Program-made: the position numbers and the translations under genes | Shown here: positions 8,572 through 17,500 of the stretch, piece after piece | How the letters are laid out: every line of letters starts with the position of its first letter | How positions within the stretch are numbered: position 1 is the first letter of the stretch | The notes under the pieces: model-generated | Seen by the model: only the letters and a program-made list of their open reading frames with translations | Told to the model about the DNA's origin: nothing | Database searches by the model: none | Assembly: GCF_001514495.1 (NCBI RefSeq) | Contig: NZ_BCNM01000029.1 | Location: forward strand, 1 to 64,000 | Direction of reading: 5' to 3' | Length of the DNA: 64,000 nt | Source: Paenibacillus pabuli NBRC 13638 | Lineage (GTDB): Bacteria; Bacillota; Bacilli; Paenibacillales; Paenibacillaceae

Positions 8572-9555
8572 ATGGAATTCCAACAAAGAGTGTTACACGA
8601 CATTCAACCATGGATTGAGCAGAAAGCTGATCCTTTTATTTACCGACATTTGGACGGTTATTATTACTTCATAGCATCGGTTCCAGAGTATGATCGGATT
8701 GAAATCCGTAGAGCCCAGAACCTTGAGGGGCTTGTTACATCAACTCCGGTAGTGATATGGAGAAAGCGCGAGACTGGTATCCTTAGTGCCAATATTTGGG
8801 CACCTGAACTGCATTTTATTGATGACAAATGGTACGTGTATTTCGCTGCCGCACGCACAACGGAAACGATTGAAGGCTTGTTCGACCATCGGATGTACGT
8901 GCTAGAGAATGAAAATGCCAATCCACTCGAAGGCAGTTGGACGGAAAGAGGGCAGGTTCGTACCGCGTGGGAAAGCTTCGCCCTCGATGCCACTACCTTT
9001 GAGCATAATGGCAGCCGTTATTACGTATGGGCACAAAAGGATCCGAAAATCGAAGGTAACTCTAATCTGTATATATCTAAAATGAGCAATCCGTGGACGC
9101 TGACTGGGCCGCAAACGATGATTTCGATGCCGGAATATGACTGGGAGATCATTGGTTATAAAGTGAACGAAGGCGCGGCATTTCTTCGCAAGGGTGATCG
9201 CGTATTCCTCTCTTACTCGGCTAGCGCCACTGATTTCAATTATTGCATGGGCCTGCTTGAAGCCGATGCGGATGCTGATTTGCTCGATGCCGCTTCATGG
9301 CGCAAGTCGCAAGCAGCGGTTTTCTCGACAGATGAGAGCATCTCGATGTATGGTCCCGGTCATAATTCCTTCACGGTGTCAGAGGGCGACGAAAAGACGC
9401 TATTTGTGTTTCACGCAAGAACGTACAAGAATATTATAGGAGATCCGCTGTACGATCCGAATCGCCATACATTTGTGACAGAGCTTTTGTGGACGGCTGA
9501 CGGCAGACCCGATTTCCGCGGCTCTGTTGCAGCACTTGCACGTTCTTTACAGTGA
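8572..9555 (+). CDS. Glycoside hydrolase family 43, probable alpha-L-arabinofuranosidase
   Basis: The protein is 327 residues with no signal peptide, so it probably acts in the cytoplasm on imported oligosaccharides. GH43 marks are an early ADPFIYRH with the catalytic-base aspartate at residue 20, a NIWAPELHF strand with WYVYFAAA, and a YGPGHNSF block. GH43 enzymes cleave arabinose or xylose side chains; the AraR-like repressor and AraNPQ-like importer in the same cluster favour arabinosides. ATG 8572 follows AGGTGAT. The gene is the last of the operon and ends before a strong terminator at 9630-9659. Confidence 0.85.
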   Translation: MEFQQRVLHDIQPWIEQKADPFIYRHLDGYYYFIASVPEYDRIEIRRAQNLEGLVTSTPVVIWRKRETGILSANIWAPELHFIDDKWYVYFAAARTTETIEGLFDHRMYVLENENANPLEGSWTERGQVRTAWESFALDATTFEHNGSRYYVWAQKDPKIEGNSNLYISKMSNPWTLTGPQTMISMPEYDWEIIGYKVNEGAAFLRKGDRVFLSYSASATDFNYCMGLLEADADADLLDAASWRKSQAAVFSTDESISMYGPGHNSFTVSEGDEKTLFVFHARTYKNIIGDPLYDPNRHTFVTELLWTADGRPDFRGSVAALARSLQ

Positions 9556-9629
9556 ACGAGTGTCCCAACAAGGTTGGTTGATGGATTTGAGTTCGTTTAT
9601 CCAACTTGCCAAAGAGAGACAGTAAGAAC

Positions 9630-9662
9630 ATCGAAGGCACCCTACTGGGTGCCTTCGATTTC
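9630..9662 (+). terminator. Terminator of the arabinoside operon
   Basis: A perfect 13-bp stem, ATCGAAGGCACCC (9630-9642) and its complement (9647-9659), closes a TACT loop and is followed by a short T-rich tail. Confidence 0.8.
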
Positions 9663-9795
9663 GCACTACAGATAATACGCCGAACCGTACCACAAGAGTG
9701 GTAAGTTGCCTTAAAACTTGCCGCTCCAGTTATCCCGGAAAATCATATCATAAATAAGTGAGTTCTTGAAAAATATATAAGAGGAGGCCGCTCAT

Positions 9796-10020
9796 TTGAA
9801 AGCACTCGTATTTAATAAATTCCGGGGACCGGAAGTACTAGAATATCTTGAAATTTCGGATCCGGTTATCGGGTGACGAAACATGAGTAAGGATGAAAGC
9901 AATCGGACTGAATTTTGCAGGTATTTATAGAAGGAAAGGGAACTATCATCTTACTGGGAATTCCCCGTTTAGGTTATGAAGGGGCAGGAGTCGTTGAAAA
10001 AACGGATGTTGATGGATACG
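9796..10020 (+). pseudogene. Zinc-type quinone oxidoreductase, N-terminal remnant
   Basis: A good ribosome site (AGAGGAGG) precedes a TTG start and the frame reads LKALVFNKFRGPEVLEY, then stops at 9876. Further on, other frames read MKAIGLNFAGIYRRKG (from 9893) and GYEGAGVVEKTDVDG. These are consecutive N-terminal motifs of the medium-chain dehydrogenase/quinone oxidoreductase family, so the gene is broken by at least two frameshifts and lost after about 90 residues. Repeat R2a begins about 90 bp downstream. Confidence 0.75.
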
Positions 10021-10109
10021 TCAAAGACTTTGACTGGTGGCGATCTTTGGAATTTCCTTACTTCGAGAAAGAATCACGATAAGCCACACACAACACACAC
10101 ATCTGTCTG

Positions 10110-10260
10110 GGGACAAGAACATACTCCCATTAAAGTCGCTATTATAGGGGCTTTTTATTTTATCGGTACAAGTTCTTGTCCTTAGCTTGGGACAAGAACT
10201 TGTACCGATTGCCGGAATGGACAAGAACATAGTCCGATTGCCGATTAGATGAATATCTAA
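10110..10260 (+). repeat. R2 repeat, complete composite (copy a)
   Basis: It begins GGGACAAGAACATACTCCC, passes a T-rich hairpin (GGGGCTTTTTATTTT), then has a perfect 20-bp inverted repeat (10162-10181 with 10190-10209), then two tandem GGACAAGAAC units each followed by CCGATTGCCG, and ends TTAGATGAATATCTAA. A very similar composite occurs at 39962-40073. Confidence 0.85.
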
Positions 10261-10498
10261 GTGTGAGTAGTGAGTCTCTTGTGAGCGACTAACAGGCTAA
10301 AGGATGGATTATGATCAAGAGACCAACATCAATTCTGGGGAGAGTTTCCCCTGGAACTGTATTCCCATTTGAAATGGATAAAATAAACTCGTCAATAAGC
10401 ACTTTAGCAAATAAAAGGGTAGGATACAGAATGCAATTTTGGATAAAGGGAGGGGAAACATATGCAGATAGATTACTTTGTGCTGATTGTCATTGTTA

Positions 10499-10542
10499 GG
10501 GACAAGAACTTGTTCCTAATACCGATTAGTCATATATCTAAT
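10499..10542 (+). repeat. R2 repeat, single-unit copy (copy b)
   Basis: One GGGACAAGAACTTGTTCC unit followed by CCGATTAGTCATATATCTAA. An R1 right half follows after about 12 bp. Confidence 0.75.
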
Positions 10543-10553
10543 TTGATATTTTG

Positions 10554-10597
10554 CCCGTTAATCCATTAAGCTAACGGGCAGGTTAGTTGAATAAATG
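10554..10597 (+). repeat. R1 right half (copy e)
   Basis: AAGCTAACGGGCAGGTTAG followed by TTGAATAA, with a perfect CTAAC/GTTAG hairpin around GGGCAG. No R1 left half is adjacent; R2b sits on its left. Confidence 0.8.
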
Positions 10598-11195
10598 TTA
10601 GATCAGTTAATTACTACTATTAAAATCATAAAAGTAATAATATAAATATGAGTTGCATAGTTCAAACAATATATTGAGACTATGTTAATTTCAGAGCAAA
10701 TCACCAAGTTATCCGCTTTTTCAGCCCGAATTTGCGATGGATATTCTTTAGAGCCCCTCACTATTCAACTCTATTGTGTAGCATGTTCTACAAATGCTAT
10801 TAAACGACAGTTATAGTTCCGTATACATATACATGCTACAATTGAATTGATATGTTCCAGGTTTCAAATCGAGATCATGTTTGATCACTACATCTGATAG
10901 TTCTGTTTTTTCATCAAGCTATGACTAACACGAAACCTAAGGTTTTGCCCAAAAGGGCAATCAAACATTACCCACGATGTAGTGAATGGATTATAGTACT
11001 ATAATTAGATTGCAGGCAACTTTTCTGCAATCAAATGAAGTGGAAATCTATATTTAACTCAGTCAGCAGTTATATGACTAAAATTTTGAAGAAATATAAC
11101 TATTCGATGCTTAAATACGGCGAGGATGTAGTATTAGAACTATCAGGGTACACATTAGCTGGAGGTTGGACGGGCGGTTTTACGTCGAAATGTCT

Positions 11196-11242
11196 GCTAA
11201 CAGGAAACGATAGCTCAATAAAATCAAGGAGTCAGCTGTCGA
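11196..11242 (+). repeat. R1 left half (copy f)
   Basis: CTAACAGGAAACGATAGCTC then AATAAAATCAAGGAGTCAGC, which runs directly into R2c. It is the mirror arrangement of 10499-10597. Confidence 0.75.
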
Positions 11243-11297
11243 GGGACAAGAAGATAGTTTCATCTTCAGTCGCTAAAATAGCGGCTTTTTTTATTTC
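11243..11297 (+). repeat. R2 repeat, partial copy (copy c)
   Basis: GGGACAAGAAGATAG followed by the hairpin AGTCGCTA / TAGCGGCT and a run of seven T residues. This corresponds to the first third of R2a. Confidence 0.7.
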
Positions 11298-11523
11298 GAG
11301 AACTCGTTCTTTACTTAGTTTTTATAGTGAGCATTATTATGAAGTAAATTGATAATTTCAAATTAATATTCGGAACAAACTTCCCTTTTGCAATGGAACG
11401 ACAGTGTACTCGCACATTACCCTCGGCAGGAACCAAATGAAAGTAACATCAGGACCACTCCTTGTAGCCTTTGTGGACGTAACGGTCGCAAACTTTTACC
11501 TCTGCTATCAACATATATAGAAA

Positions 11524-12303
11524 TCACTCATTTCTGAATCGATATTGTCTCGGCGAGATGCCAACAAACTTCTTGAACTGACGCATGAAATGAGTGTCAT
11601 TCTCGTAGCCGCATGAGTTAGCAATCTGAGTTATTGACATCTCACTATGATCCAAAAGGTACTTCGCGCGTTCAAGCCTTCCGTTAATAATATCTATCAT
11701 CACAGAACAACCAAATAACTGCTTATATATATGTTGGAAATAGGATTTACTTAGATTTAGTCGTGCAGCCAATTCCGTCACAGAAACGTTCTGATGGGGA
11801 AAGCGGTAGAGATCATTACGTAGTTCCGTAAATCGCATATAATAACGATTCAGTTGGTGAGGAGCAGTTCGTTCACGTAAATCGGTTAATTTCATAAAAA
11901 AAGACCGAAGGTCGCAATCCATAATTCGCTCACGTAACGGTCCGTCAAGCCGATAGATGTTCTGTAATTCCATGATGCACCTAGAAATAAGCAACGGATC
12001 AGATGCTTCCACGGGCGTATCCAAAGGGAAATTCAATTCCGCAAGAAATTCCGGTAAATCATCTCCATTACAATGAAACCAGTCATTTATGAAAGGGCTT
12101 TCGATTTCGCGATAAGAATGGGGGGTCCGGGGTTGAAAAAAGATAAAAGTATTCTTTTCAATGATCATCGTGTCATTCTGTAGCTTCACCTCTGCGTTGC
12201 TATTAAAAAATACAAAAGTGTAGTTACCGGAGCCATACGGACGATTCCTTATGATTCCTTCATGGTGAATAGTATGGAACCCGCATGAGAACAACTGCAG
12301 CAT
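11524..12303 (-). CDS. AraC-family transcriptional regulator
   Basis: The protein is 259 residues. An N-terminal cupin-like sensing domain (about 1-130) includes FIFFQPRTPHSYREIES, the usual histidine-bearing beta strands. The C-terminal two helix-turn-helix motifs (about 160-255) read TELAARLNLSKSYFQHIYKQ and ITQIANSCGYENDTHFMRQF, ending SPRQYRFRNE. The start ATG at 12303 follows a GAGGAGTG-type site. It is divergent from the DUF2264-GH88 operon with a 115-bp shared control region, so it most likely activates those genes in response to a sugar or uronide (inference). Confidence 0.9.
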   Translation of the reverse strand: MLQLFSCGFHTIHHEGIIRNRPYGSGNYTFVFFNSNAEVKLQNDTMIIEKNTFIFFQPRTPHSYREIESPFINDWFHCNGDDLPEFLAELNFPLDTPVEASDPLLISRCIMELQNIYRLDGPLRERIMDCDLRSFFMKLTDLRERTAPHQLNRYYMRFTELRNDLYRFPHQNVSVTELAARLNLSKSYFQHIYKQLFGCSVMIDIINGRLERAKYLLDHSEMSITQIANSCGYENDTHFMRQFKKFVGISPRQYRFRNE

Positions 12304-12418
12304 ACTTTAACACTCCTCAGCACAATAGGTCAGTTTTTGATCATTATAGTTTATTGTAGCAGAGGTTACAACCGACTATAATTCTTTTAGACAACTGTCA
12401 GGTTAAGGGGGTAGCACG

Positions 12419-13564
12419 ATGACGGGCGATAGGAAGTATTGGGTGGAAACCTTGGTTCGAATTGCATATCCTGTTCTTCATTCTTTATCGGAACGTCGGT
12501 TGGTTAATGATATGCCTGTTGAAGCAGGGGAGGGGGATCGGGCTAATTACACATACTTGGAAGCATTGGGGCGTACGCTTGCGGGAATTGCACCTTGGCT
12601 TGAGCATGGACCGCGTTGTGGAGACGAGGGAGAGATTCGAGCTAGAATCGCAGGTATGGCCAGGCTGGCCATCGAGGCTGCTACGGACCCTAATTCGCCT
12701 GACTTTATGAATTTCACGAAAGGCGGACAACCCTTGGTTGACGCAGCCTTTCTCGCTAACGGAGTTCTCCGTGCTCCAAACGAGCTATATGAATTGCTGG
12801 ATGAGAAAGTGAAGGCTAATTTAGTTATAGCTTTGAAGGCAACGCGTATTATCCGTCCCGTATTCAGTAATTGGCTATTGTTTAGCGCCATGATTGAAGC
12901 CGCTCTGTATCGGATGGGAGCAGAGGATTGGGATCGTATGCGCGTCGATTATGCGCTAAGGCAACACGAGCAATGGTATAAAGGGGACGGGGTATACGGA
13001 GACGGTCCCGCATTTCATTGGGATTATTACAACAGTTTTGTCATTCAACCCATGATGATTGATATTTTGGATGTGATAGGAGATCAATTTGGCGATTGGA
13101 GTACACTTCGGAATAAAGTGATGAAAAGAGCAGTACGTTATGCAGCTGTTTTGGAACGGATGATATCACCTGAAGGAACGTTCCCACCAATTGGACGATC
13201 ACTTGCCTATCGTTTCGGTGCATTTCAGCATCTGTCTTTAATGGCTCTAAGGGATGAGCTCCCTGATGAACTGCTACCGACTCAAGTACGCTGCGCGCTT
13301 ACTGCCGTGATCAGGAGGCAAATCGAGATGCCGGGTACGTTCGATGATTCCGGTTGGCTTCGCATTGGTTTTGCTGGCAGTCAGCCTGATATCGGAGAAG
13401 GATATATTTCGACAGGTAGCTTGTACTTATGCACGACGGTATTTCTCGCCTTGGGCCTGCCATCGGACGCTGAATTCTGGCAAGGAGAGGCAGAATGGAC
13501 GTCACTAATGATATGGTCAGGTAGAAACCTCAAGTTGGATAAAGCAATGTCGAACGACATATAG
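12419..13564 (+). CDS. DUF2264 family protein, probable glycan-degrading enzyme
   Basis: This is a 381-residue protein without a signal peptide. The motif QWYKGDGVYGDGPAFHWDYY at about residues 180-200 and the surrounding helical repeats match the DUF2264 family, expected to form an alpha/alpha toroid as in many uronide-active enzymes. The family often sits next to GH88/GH105 unsaturated uronyl hydrolases, and here the GH88 gene follows 31 bp later. A role in processing a uronic-acid-containing disaccharide is likely but unproven. ATG 12419 follows AAGGGGGTAGCACG. Upstream is the divergent AraC regulator. Confidence 0.8.
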   Translation: MTGDRKYWVETLVRIAYPVLHSLSERRLVNDMPVEAGEGDRANYTYLEALGRTLAGIAPWLEHGPRCGDEGEIRARIAGMARLAIEAATDPNSPDFMNFTKGGQPLVDAAFLANGVLRAPNELYELLDEKVKANLVIALKATRIIRPVFSNWLLFSAMIEAALYRMGAEDWDRMRVDYALRQHEQWYKGDGVYGDGPAFHWDYYNSFVIQPMMIDILDVIGDQFGDWSTLRNKVMKRAVRYAAVLERMISPEGTFPPIGRSLAYRFGAFQHLSLMALRDELPDELLPTQVRCALTAVIRRQIEMPGTFDDSGWLRIGFAGSQPDIGEGYISTGSLYLCTTVFLALGLPSDAEFWQGEAEWTSLMIWSGRNLKLDKAMSNDI

Positions 13565-13595
13565 GAGTTCACCTAAAAGGAAGGAGCAATTATGA

Positions 13596-14711
13596 ATGAC
13601 GGTCAAAACGGAATGGGTGCAAGAAGCTTGGGATCAGACGAAGGCAAAAGTAAAGCGTATTCATCATCGAATCGGAGATGGATTCCCGCATGCAAGTATA
13701 AATGGAGAGTATCAGCTTGAGCCAGCATCTTGGTGGACCTCTGGTTTTTGGCCAGGATTGATGTGGCTTGTTTATCGAGATACGCAAGATAATGAATTAA
13801 AGGAATCATCAGAATCATGCGAAAGCCAGTTGGATATATTGCTGACCGATTCAAACAAGATTGATCACGATATCGGTTTTATGTGGACCTTAACAAGTGG
13901 AGCAAGATACAAGATTCTCGGAGCAGAGGATTCTAAACGAAGGGCGCTGCTTGCTGCAAACCTACTTGCTGCGCGCTTTAATGCCCAGGGAAACTTCATT
14001 CGTGCGTGGAATGGGGAAGAACTTGCAGGTTGGGCCATTATCGACTGTATGATGAATCTGCCGTTACTTTATTGGGCATCCAGTATAACCGGAGATCCAC
14101 GATATAAGCACATCGCAATCAAGCATGCTGATACGGTGTTGAAGCATTTTTATCGGACTGACGGGTCGGTTGCTCATATCGTGGTTTTTGACCCCGATAC
14201 CGGCGAAAAGCTTGGAGTGAAGGGAGGACAAGGATTCGCACCGGAATCTGCGTGGTCTCGTGGGACGGCATGGGCGATTTATGGAATGAGCCTAAGTTAC
14301 CAGTACACAGGTGACCCCAAATATTTGAATGCAGCCAAACAAACAGCTCATTTCTTTATGGCCAATTTACCGGAAGACCATGTTCCTTACTGGGATTTCC
14401 GTTCGTCAGAAGGAATTCCTGCGATTCGTGATTCCTCGGCTGGAGCTTGCGCTGCTTGTGGACTTTTGCTCCTAGCGGAACAGGTTGACGGACTGGAGGC
14501 AAGAATCTATCGCGAACGCGGAAAGCAAATTCTGCATTCATTGTATACGAATTATGGAGCCTGGGATTCGGAGACAGAGGAAGGACTCATTTTACATGGG
14601 ACGAGTCATTTCCCTGAAAAGCATAATGTTAATGTTCCATTGATTTACGGTGATTATTACTTTGCAGAAGGTATTTCGTTGTTAATGGGACATCAAGAAC
14701 GGTTCTGGTAG
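13596..14711 (+). CDS. GH88 unsaturated glucuronyl hydrolase
   Basis: The protein is 371 residues, close to the 377 of Bacillus sp. GL1 UGL. It should hydrate the 4,5-double bond of unsaturated uronides released by polysaccharide lyases, acting in the cytoplasm since there is no signal peptide. The two catalytic aspartates of the family are visible: D92 in HDIGFMW and D150 in IIDCMMN. Conserved WWTSGFWPG and SAWSRGTAWAIYG blocks are also present. ATG 13596 is preferred over the out-of-frame ATG at 13592; AAGGAAGGAG lies ten bases upstream. No lyase or dedicated transporter is in this operon, though an Lpl-type importer lies 0.8 kb downstream. Confidence 0.9.
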   Translation: MTVKTEWVQEAWDQTKAKVKRIHHRIGDGFPHASINGEYQLEPASWWTSGFWPGLMWLVYRDTQDNELKESSESCESQLDILLTDSNKIDHDIGFMWTLTSGARYKILGAEDSKRRALLAANLLAARFNAQGNFIRAWNGEELAGWAIIDCMMNLPLLYWASSITGDPRYKHIAIKHADTVLKHFYRTDGSVAHIVVFDPDTGEKLGVKGGQGFAPESAWSRGTAWAIYGMSLSYQYTGDPKYLNAAKQTAHFFMANLPEDHVPYWDFRSSEGIPAIRDSSAGACAACGLLLLAEQVDGLEARIYRERGKQILHSLYTNYGAWDSETEEGLILHGTSHFPEKHNVNVPLIYGDYYFAEGISLLMGHQERFW

Positions 14712-14792
14712 TGTTAATATGTTCTGCATGATGATGTAATAAATAATCTAATGAAGCTTGCGGTGCATCAAGCAAAGCCTGAGCATGAGCTG

Positions 14793-14868
14793 AAAATCCC
14801 CTTCACGTAAACAGGGCGGCAAGAGATCACGTAGTTGTGAACTCTTCCTGTAACAGGGGGGATTTTTC
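14793..14868 (+). terminator. Long nested terminator hairpin after GH88
   Basis: Outer stem AAAATCCCC with GGGGGGATTTTT, a middle ACAGG/CCTGT stem, and an inner AAGAGATCAC/GTGAACTCTT stem form one nested structure ending in a T-run. Confidence 0.7.
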
Positions 14869-15516
14869 GTTATGGTGTAGAGAAACCCTCGATCAGATAC
14901 TAGAGATTCAGTGAAGGAGAAAAAGTTTGTTGCGATGTCTTACTGCGTAAATGCTTCTTATAAGGTTCCAGCTGGGGATCGGACACTCCTTCAATTCTCC
15001 ATTCTCCATTTCTCGTATGAAGGGCTGTATTCAAAAGGGTCCGTGACCAGATTGGAGAGCGCATTAAAACGTTCGCTGAAACTGGCAAGTAACAGAAAAT
15101 GACCAGAAGTATGATCACCGACTTTCTGAAAAGACCTCCTCTATAAATATTAAGGAGGTCTTTGTGGCTCTCTAGTGGAGATCACGATTCTTTCGGTTCC
15201 TCTTCTTGTGAGCAGAATAGGCTTAATTAGTTAAAAAAGTATTCACATTAAACTCGGTAGTAAGATTTTTTGCGCTTGCAAGAAAAGTCAATGCATGGAA
15301 ATTCGCAGGAGGGTCAGCTTATTTCCGGACTTTTTCTTCTTGGTTTTCGTTAGCGCACACAAGTTATGATACGCCTTTACTTCGTTAAAGAGATTGCCGC
15401 AAAAAGCGTCGATTGCCGGAAACCGTCTCAGCCCCTATGCTGACATTAACCGCTCCGAGCATGCAGGAACACGGATGATTGGGGAACGGTAAACCAGCAG
15501 ATGGAGGTGTGGGGAT
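14869..15516. other. Intergenic region before the Lpl-type operon
   Basis: No gene is recognised. A small plus-strand frame at 14911-15102 has no strong ribosome site and no recognisable similarity. A perfect 11-bp terminator-like hairpin lies at 15130-15163. A TATGAT at about 15366 could be the -10 of the downstream operon, but no clear -35 was found. Confidence 0.5.
15130..15165 (+). terminator. Intrinsic terminator-like hairpin
   Basis: AAAGACCTCCT (15130-15140) pairs perfectly with AGGAGGTCTTT (15153-15163). There is no recognised gene directly upstream. Confidence 0.55.
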
Positions 15517-16497
15517 ATGTCTTCCCAAATGGACACAGCCGCCAAAAGAAAAATAGAAAGCGTATACAAAAAGAACCTGGCTGCGGAGCGAAGACGAAAT
15601 ATCTGGAACGGCGTCAAGCGCGATCGCTTTTTGTATCTGCTTGCGCTACCGGGCATCGTGTTCTTTATCTTATTTAAGTATGTGCCAATGTGGGGAATTG
15701 TGATCTCGTTTCAAGATTATTCGCCTTATCAGGGCATGTGGGCGAGTCCGTGGGTCGGTTTCAAACATTACATCCGTTTCTTTTCGAATCCCGACTTTCT
15801 GATCTTGTTCCGAAACACGATGGCGATCAATTTGCTGTCGCTGATCTTTTTCTTCCCACTGCCAATTTTGTTATCGGTCATGATGAACGAGTTGCGCGGC
15901 AACAAGTTCCGTAAAACGATCCAGTCGATCGTCTATCTGCCGCATTTTCTGTCTTGGGTCATTATCGTGGGCATTACATTTCTTCTTCTGTCTACCGGCG
16001 AAGGCATTATCAATCAGCTTCTGGTGGCGGCCGGTCTAAACAAGATCGACTTTTTGACCAATCCCAATTACTTTTGGGGTCTGCTGACGGTCCAGTCGAT
16101 CTGGAAAGATGCAGGCTGGGGTACGGTATTGTTCCTTGCCGCAATGGCTGGGATCGATCCGCAGTTGAATGAAGCAGCGAAGATCGACGGAGCGGGACGC
16201 TTCCGGCAGATATGGCATATTACACTGCCGGGCATCCGTTCGGTCGTAATCATCCTACTTATTCTGCGGATTGGACATATTATGGACGTCGGTTTCGAAC
16301 AGGTTTTCCTGATGATGAACGGCGCCGTATCCGAAGTTGCAGATGTATTCGATACTTATGTGTACCGGCTAGGTATCAAGCAAGGCCAACTCAGTTTCAG
16401 TACTGCCGTCGGCGTGTTCAAATCGGTTGTAGGTCTGATCCTGGTTATCGGAGCGAACAAGCTAGCCAAGAAATTCGGCGAAGAAGGTGTTTATTAA
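15517..16497 (+). CDS. LplB/YteP-type sugar ABC permease
   Basis: This 326-residue permease belongs to the LplB/YteP group, with DRFLYLLALPGIVFFILFKY as first membrane segment (about 33-55) and the EAA coupling loop LNEAAKIDGAGRFRQIWHIT with LPGI. It ends KLAKKFGEEGVY, a group signature. ATG 15517 follows ATGGAGGTG. It opens a permease-permease-binding protein-regulator cluster matching the Bacillus yteP-ytcP-ytcQ-ytdP type, used for rhamnogalacturonan or other uronide oligosaccharides. No ATPase gene is present. Base composition is clearly more GC-rich than the genes upstream. Confidence 0.9.
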   Translation: MSSQMDTAAKRKIESVYKKNLAAERRRNIWNGVKRDRFLYLLALPGIVFFILFKYVPMWGIVISFQDYSPYQGMWASPWVGFKHYIRFFSNPDFLILFRNTMAINLLSLIFFFPLPILLSVMMNELRGNKFRKTIQSIVYLPHFLSWVIIVGITFLLLSTGEGIINQLLVAAGLNKIDFLTNPNYFWGLLTVQSIWKDAGWGTVLFLAAMAGIDPQLNEAAKIDGAGRFRQIWHITLPGIRSVVIILLILRIGHIMDVGFEQVFLMMNGAVSEVADVFDTYVYRLGIKQGQLSFSTAVGVFKSVVGLILVIGANKLAKKFGEEGVY

Positions 16498-16555
16498 AAA
16501 AGGTTCATAGGAAGTTCCAACCAGTGTGAAGAAACGAAAGGAGGCGCGAGTTTTT

Positions 16556-17434
16556 ATGCTCCAGTCCAAAAGCGATCATCTATTCAATGCGACCAATCTA
16601 TTTTTTCTGACTGTGATTGGTCTGGTCACGCTGTTTCCTTTGTATTACGTGCTGGTCGTGTCGTTCAGCGACCCGGCAGAATTCATTCGCAACAAAGCGA
16701 CGCTTTTCCCGAAAAAGTGGAGTCTTGATTCTTACCGGTATTTGTTGTCCACCGATTCTTTTATCCGTGCCATGGGCAACAGTGCATTTCTGGCTACCGT
16801 CGGCACGGTGTTCAGTTTATTTGTGACATCCTGTCTCTCTTATGCCCTGTCGCGAAGACGGCTGCAAGGGCGGCGGGTGATGATGCTGTTGATTCTGCTG
16901 ACGACGCTGTTCAATCCTGGTATTATTCCGCCCTACCTGTTAATACGCGATCTCAATTTGATCAACAGTATCTGGTCGCTGATTCTGCCGGTGCTGACCA
17001 GCGGGTGGTATGTATTATTGATGAAAGGTTTCTTTGATAGTATCCCGCCCAGCTTGGAAGAAGCGGCCCGTATCGACGGCTGTAACGATATCGGCGTGTG
17101 GTGGCGTATCATTCTGCCGCTGTCGCTGCCATCGCTGGCCGCATTCGGCCTGTTTTACGCCGTAGCCTACTGGAACACCTTCTTCACGGCGCTGCTCTAC
17201 ATCAACGATTTCAATAAGCAGCCTCTTCAAGTCCTCCTGCAAAACATGCTGATAGACTCGTCGACGGCGTCGGGAGGAACGGCAGCGGCCGAGATGACCG
17301 CCGAGCAGCAGATTCCGTCGGAAACGTTGAAAATGGCTGCCGTTGTAATCGCAACCATTCCGATTCTGATGGTCTATCCATTTTTGCAAAAGCATTTCGC
17401 AAAAGGCGCGATGGTCGGTTCGGTGAAAGAGTGA
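16556..17434 (+). CDS. LplC/YtcP-type sugar ABC permease
   Basis: This 292-residue permease carries the typical VTLFPLYYVLVVSFSDP start, FNPGIIPPYLLIRDLNL loop, EAA motif LEEAARIDGCNDIGVWWRI with LPLSLP, and C-terminal KHFAKGAMVGSVKE. The ATG at 16556 is chosen because AAAGGAGG lies ten bases upstream and the resulting length matches the family; the earlier in-frame GTG at 16526 would translate the ribosome site. It is the second gene of the GC-rich importer operon. Confidence 0.9.
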   Translation: MLQSKSDHLFNATNLFFLTVIGLVTLFPLYYVLVVSFSDPAEFIRNKATLFPKKWSLDSYRYLLSTDSFIRAMGNSAFLATVGTVFSLFVTSCLSYALSRRRLQGRRVMMLLILLTTLFNPGIIPPYLLIRDLNLINSIWSLILPVLTSGWYVLLMKGFFDSIPPSLEEAARIDGCNDIGVWWRIILPLSLPSLAAFGLFYAVAYWNTFFTALLYINDFNKQPLQVLLQNMLIDSSTASGGTAAAEMTAEQQIPSETLKMAAVVIATIPILMVYPFLQKHFAKGAMVGSVKE

Positions 17435-17500
17435 ACGCAAGTACAGGCAGCAAGTATAGACAGAATGGGTTATCTATCCGAAGAAAAGGAGAGATTCAGA

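Larger units (their letters stand above)
10261..11195. other. Gene-poor AT-rich stretch with repeat copies
   Basis: No convincing gene is seen. A short frame at 10456 (MQIDYFVLIVIV) has a strong GGGAGGGG ribosome site but runs into R2b and stops, so it may be the start of a gene truncated by the repeat. The remainder to 11195 is low in GC and lacks codon structure on either strand. Confidence 0.5.

Noticed and set aside
11035-11352. 105-residue plus-strand frame over the R1f/R2c repeats
   Set aside because: No ribosome site, spans both repeats, and its composition has no protein-like character.
14911-15102. 63-residue plus-strand frame before the Lpl operon
   Set aside because: Starts at a non-ATG codon without a clear ribosome site and resembles no family; left as intergenic.
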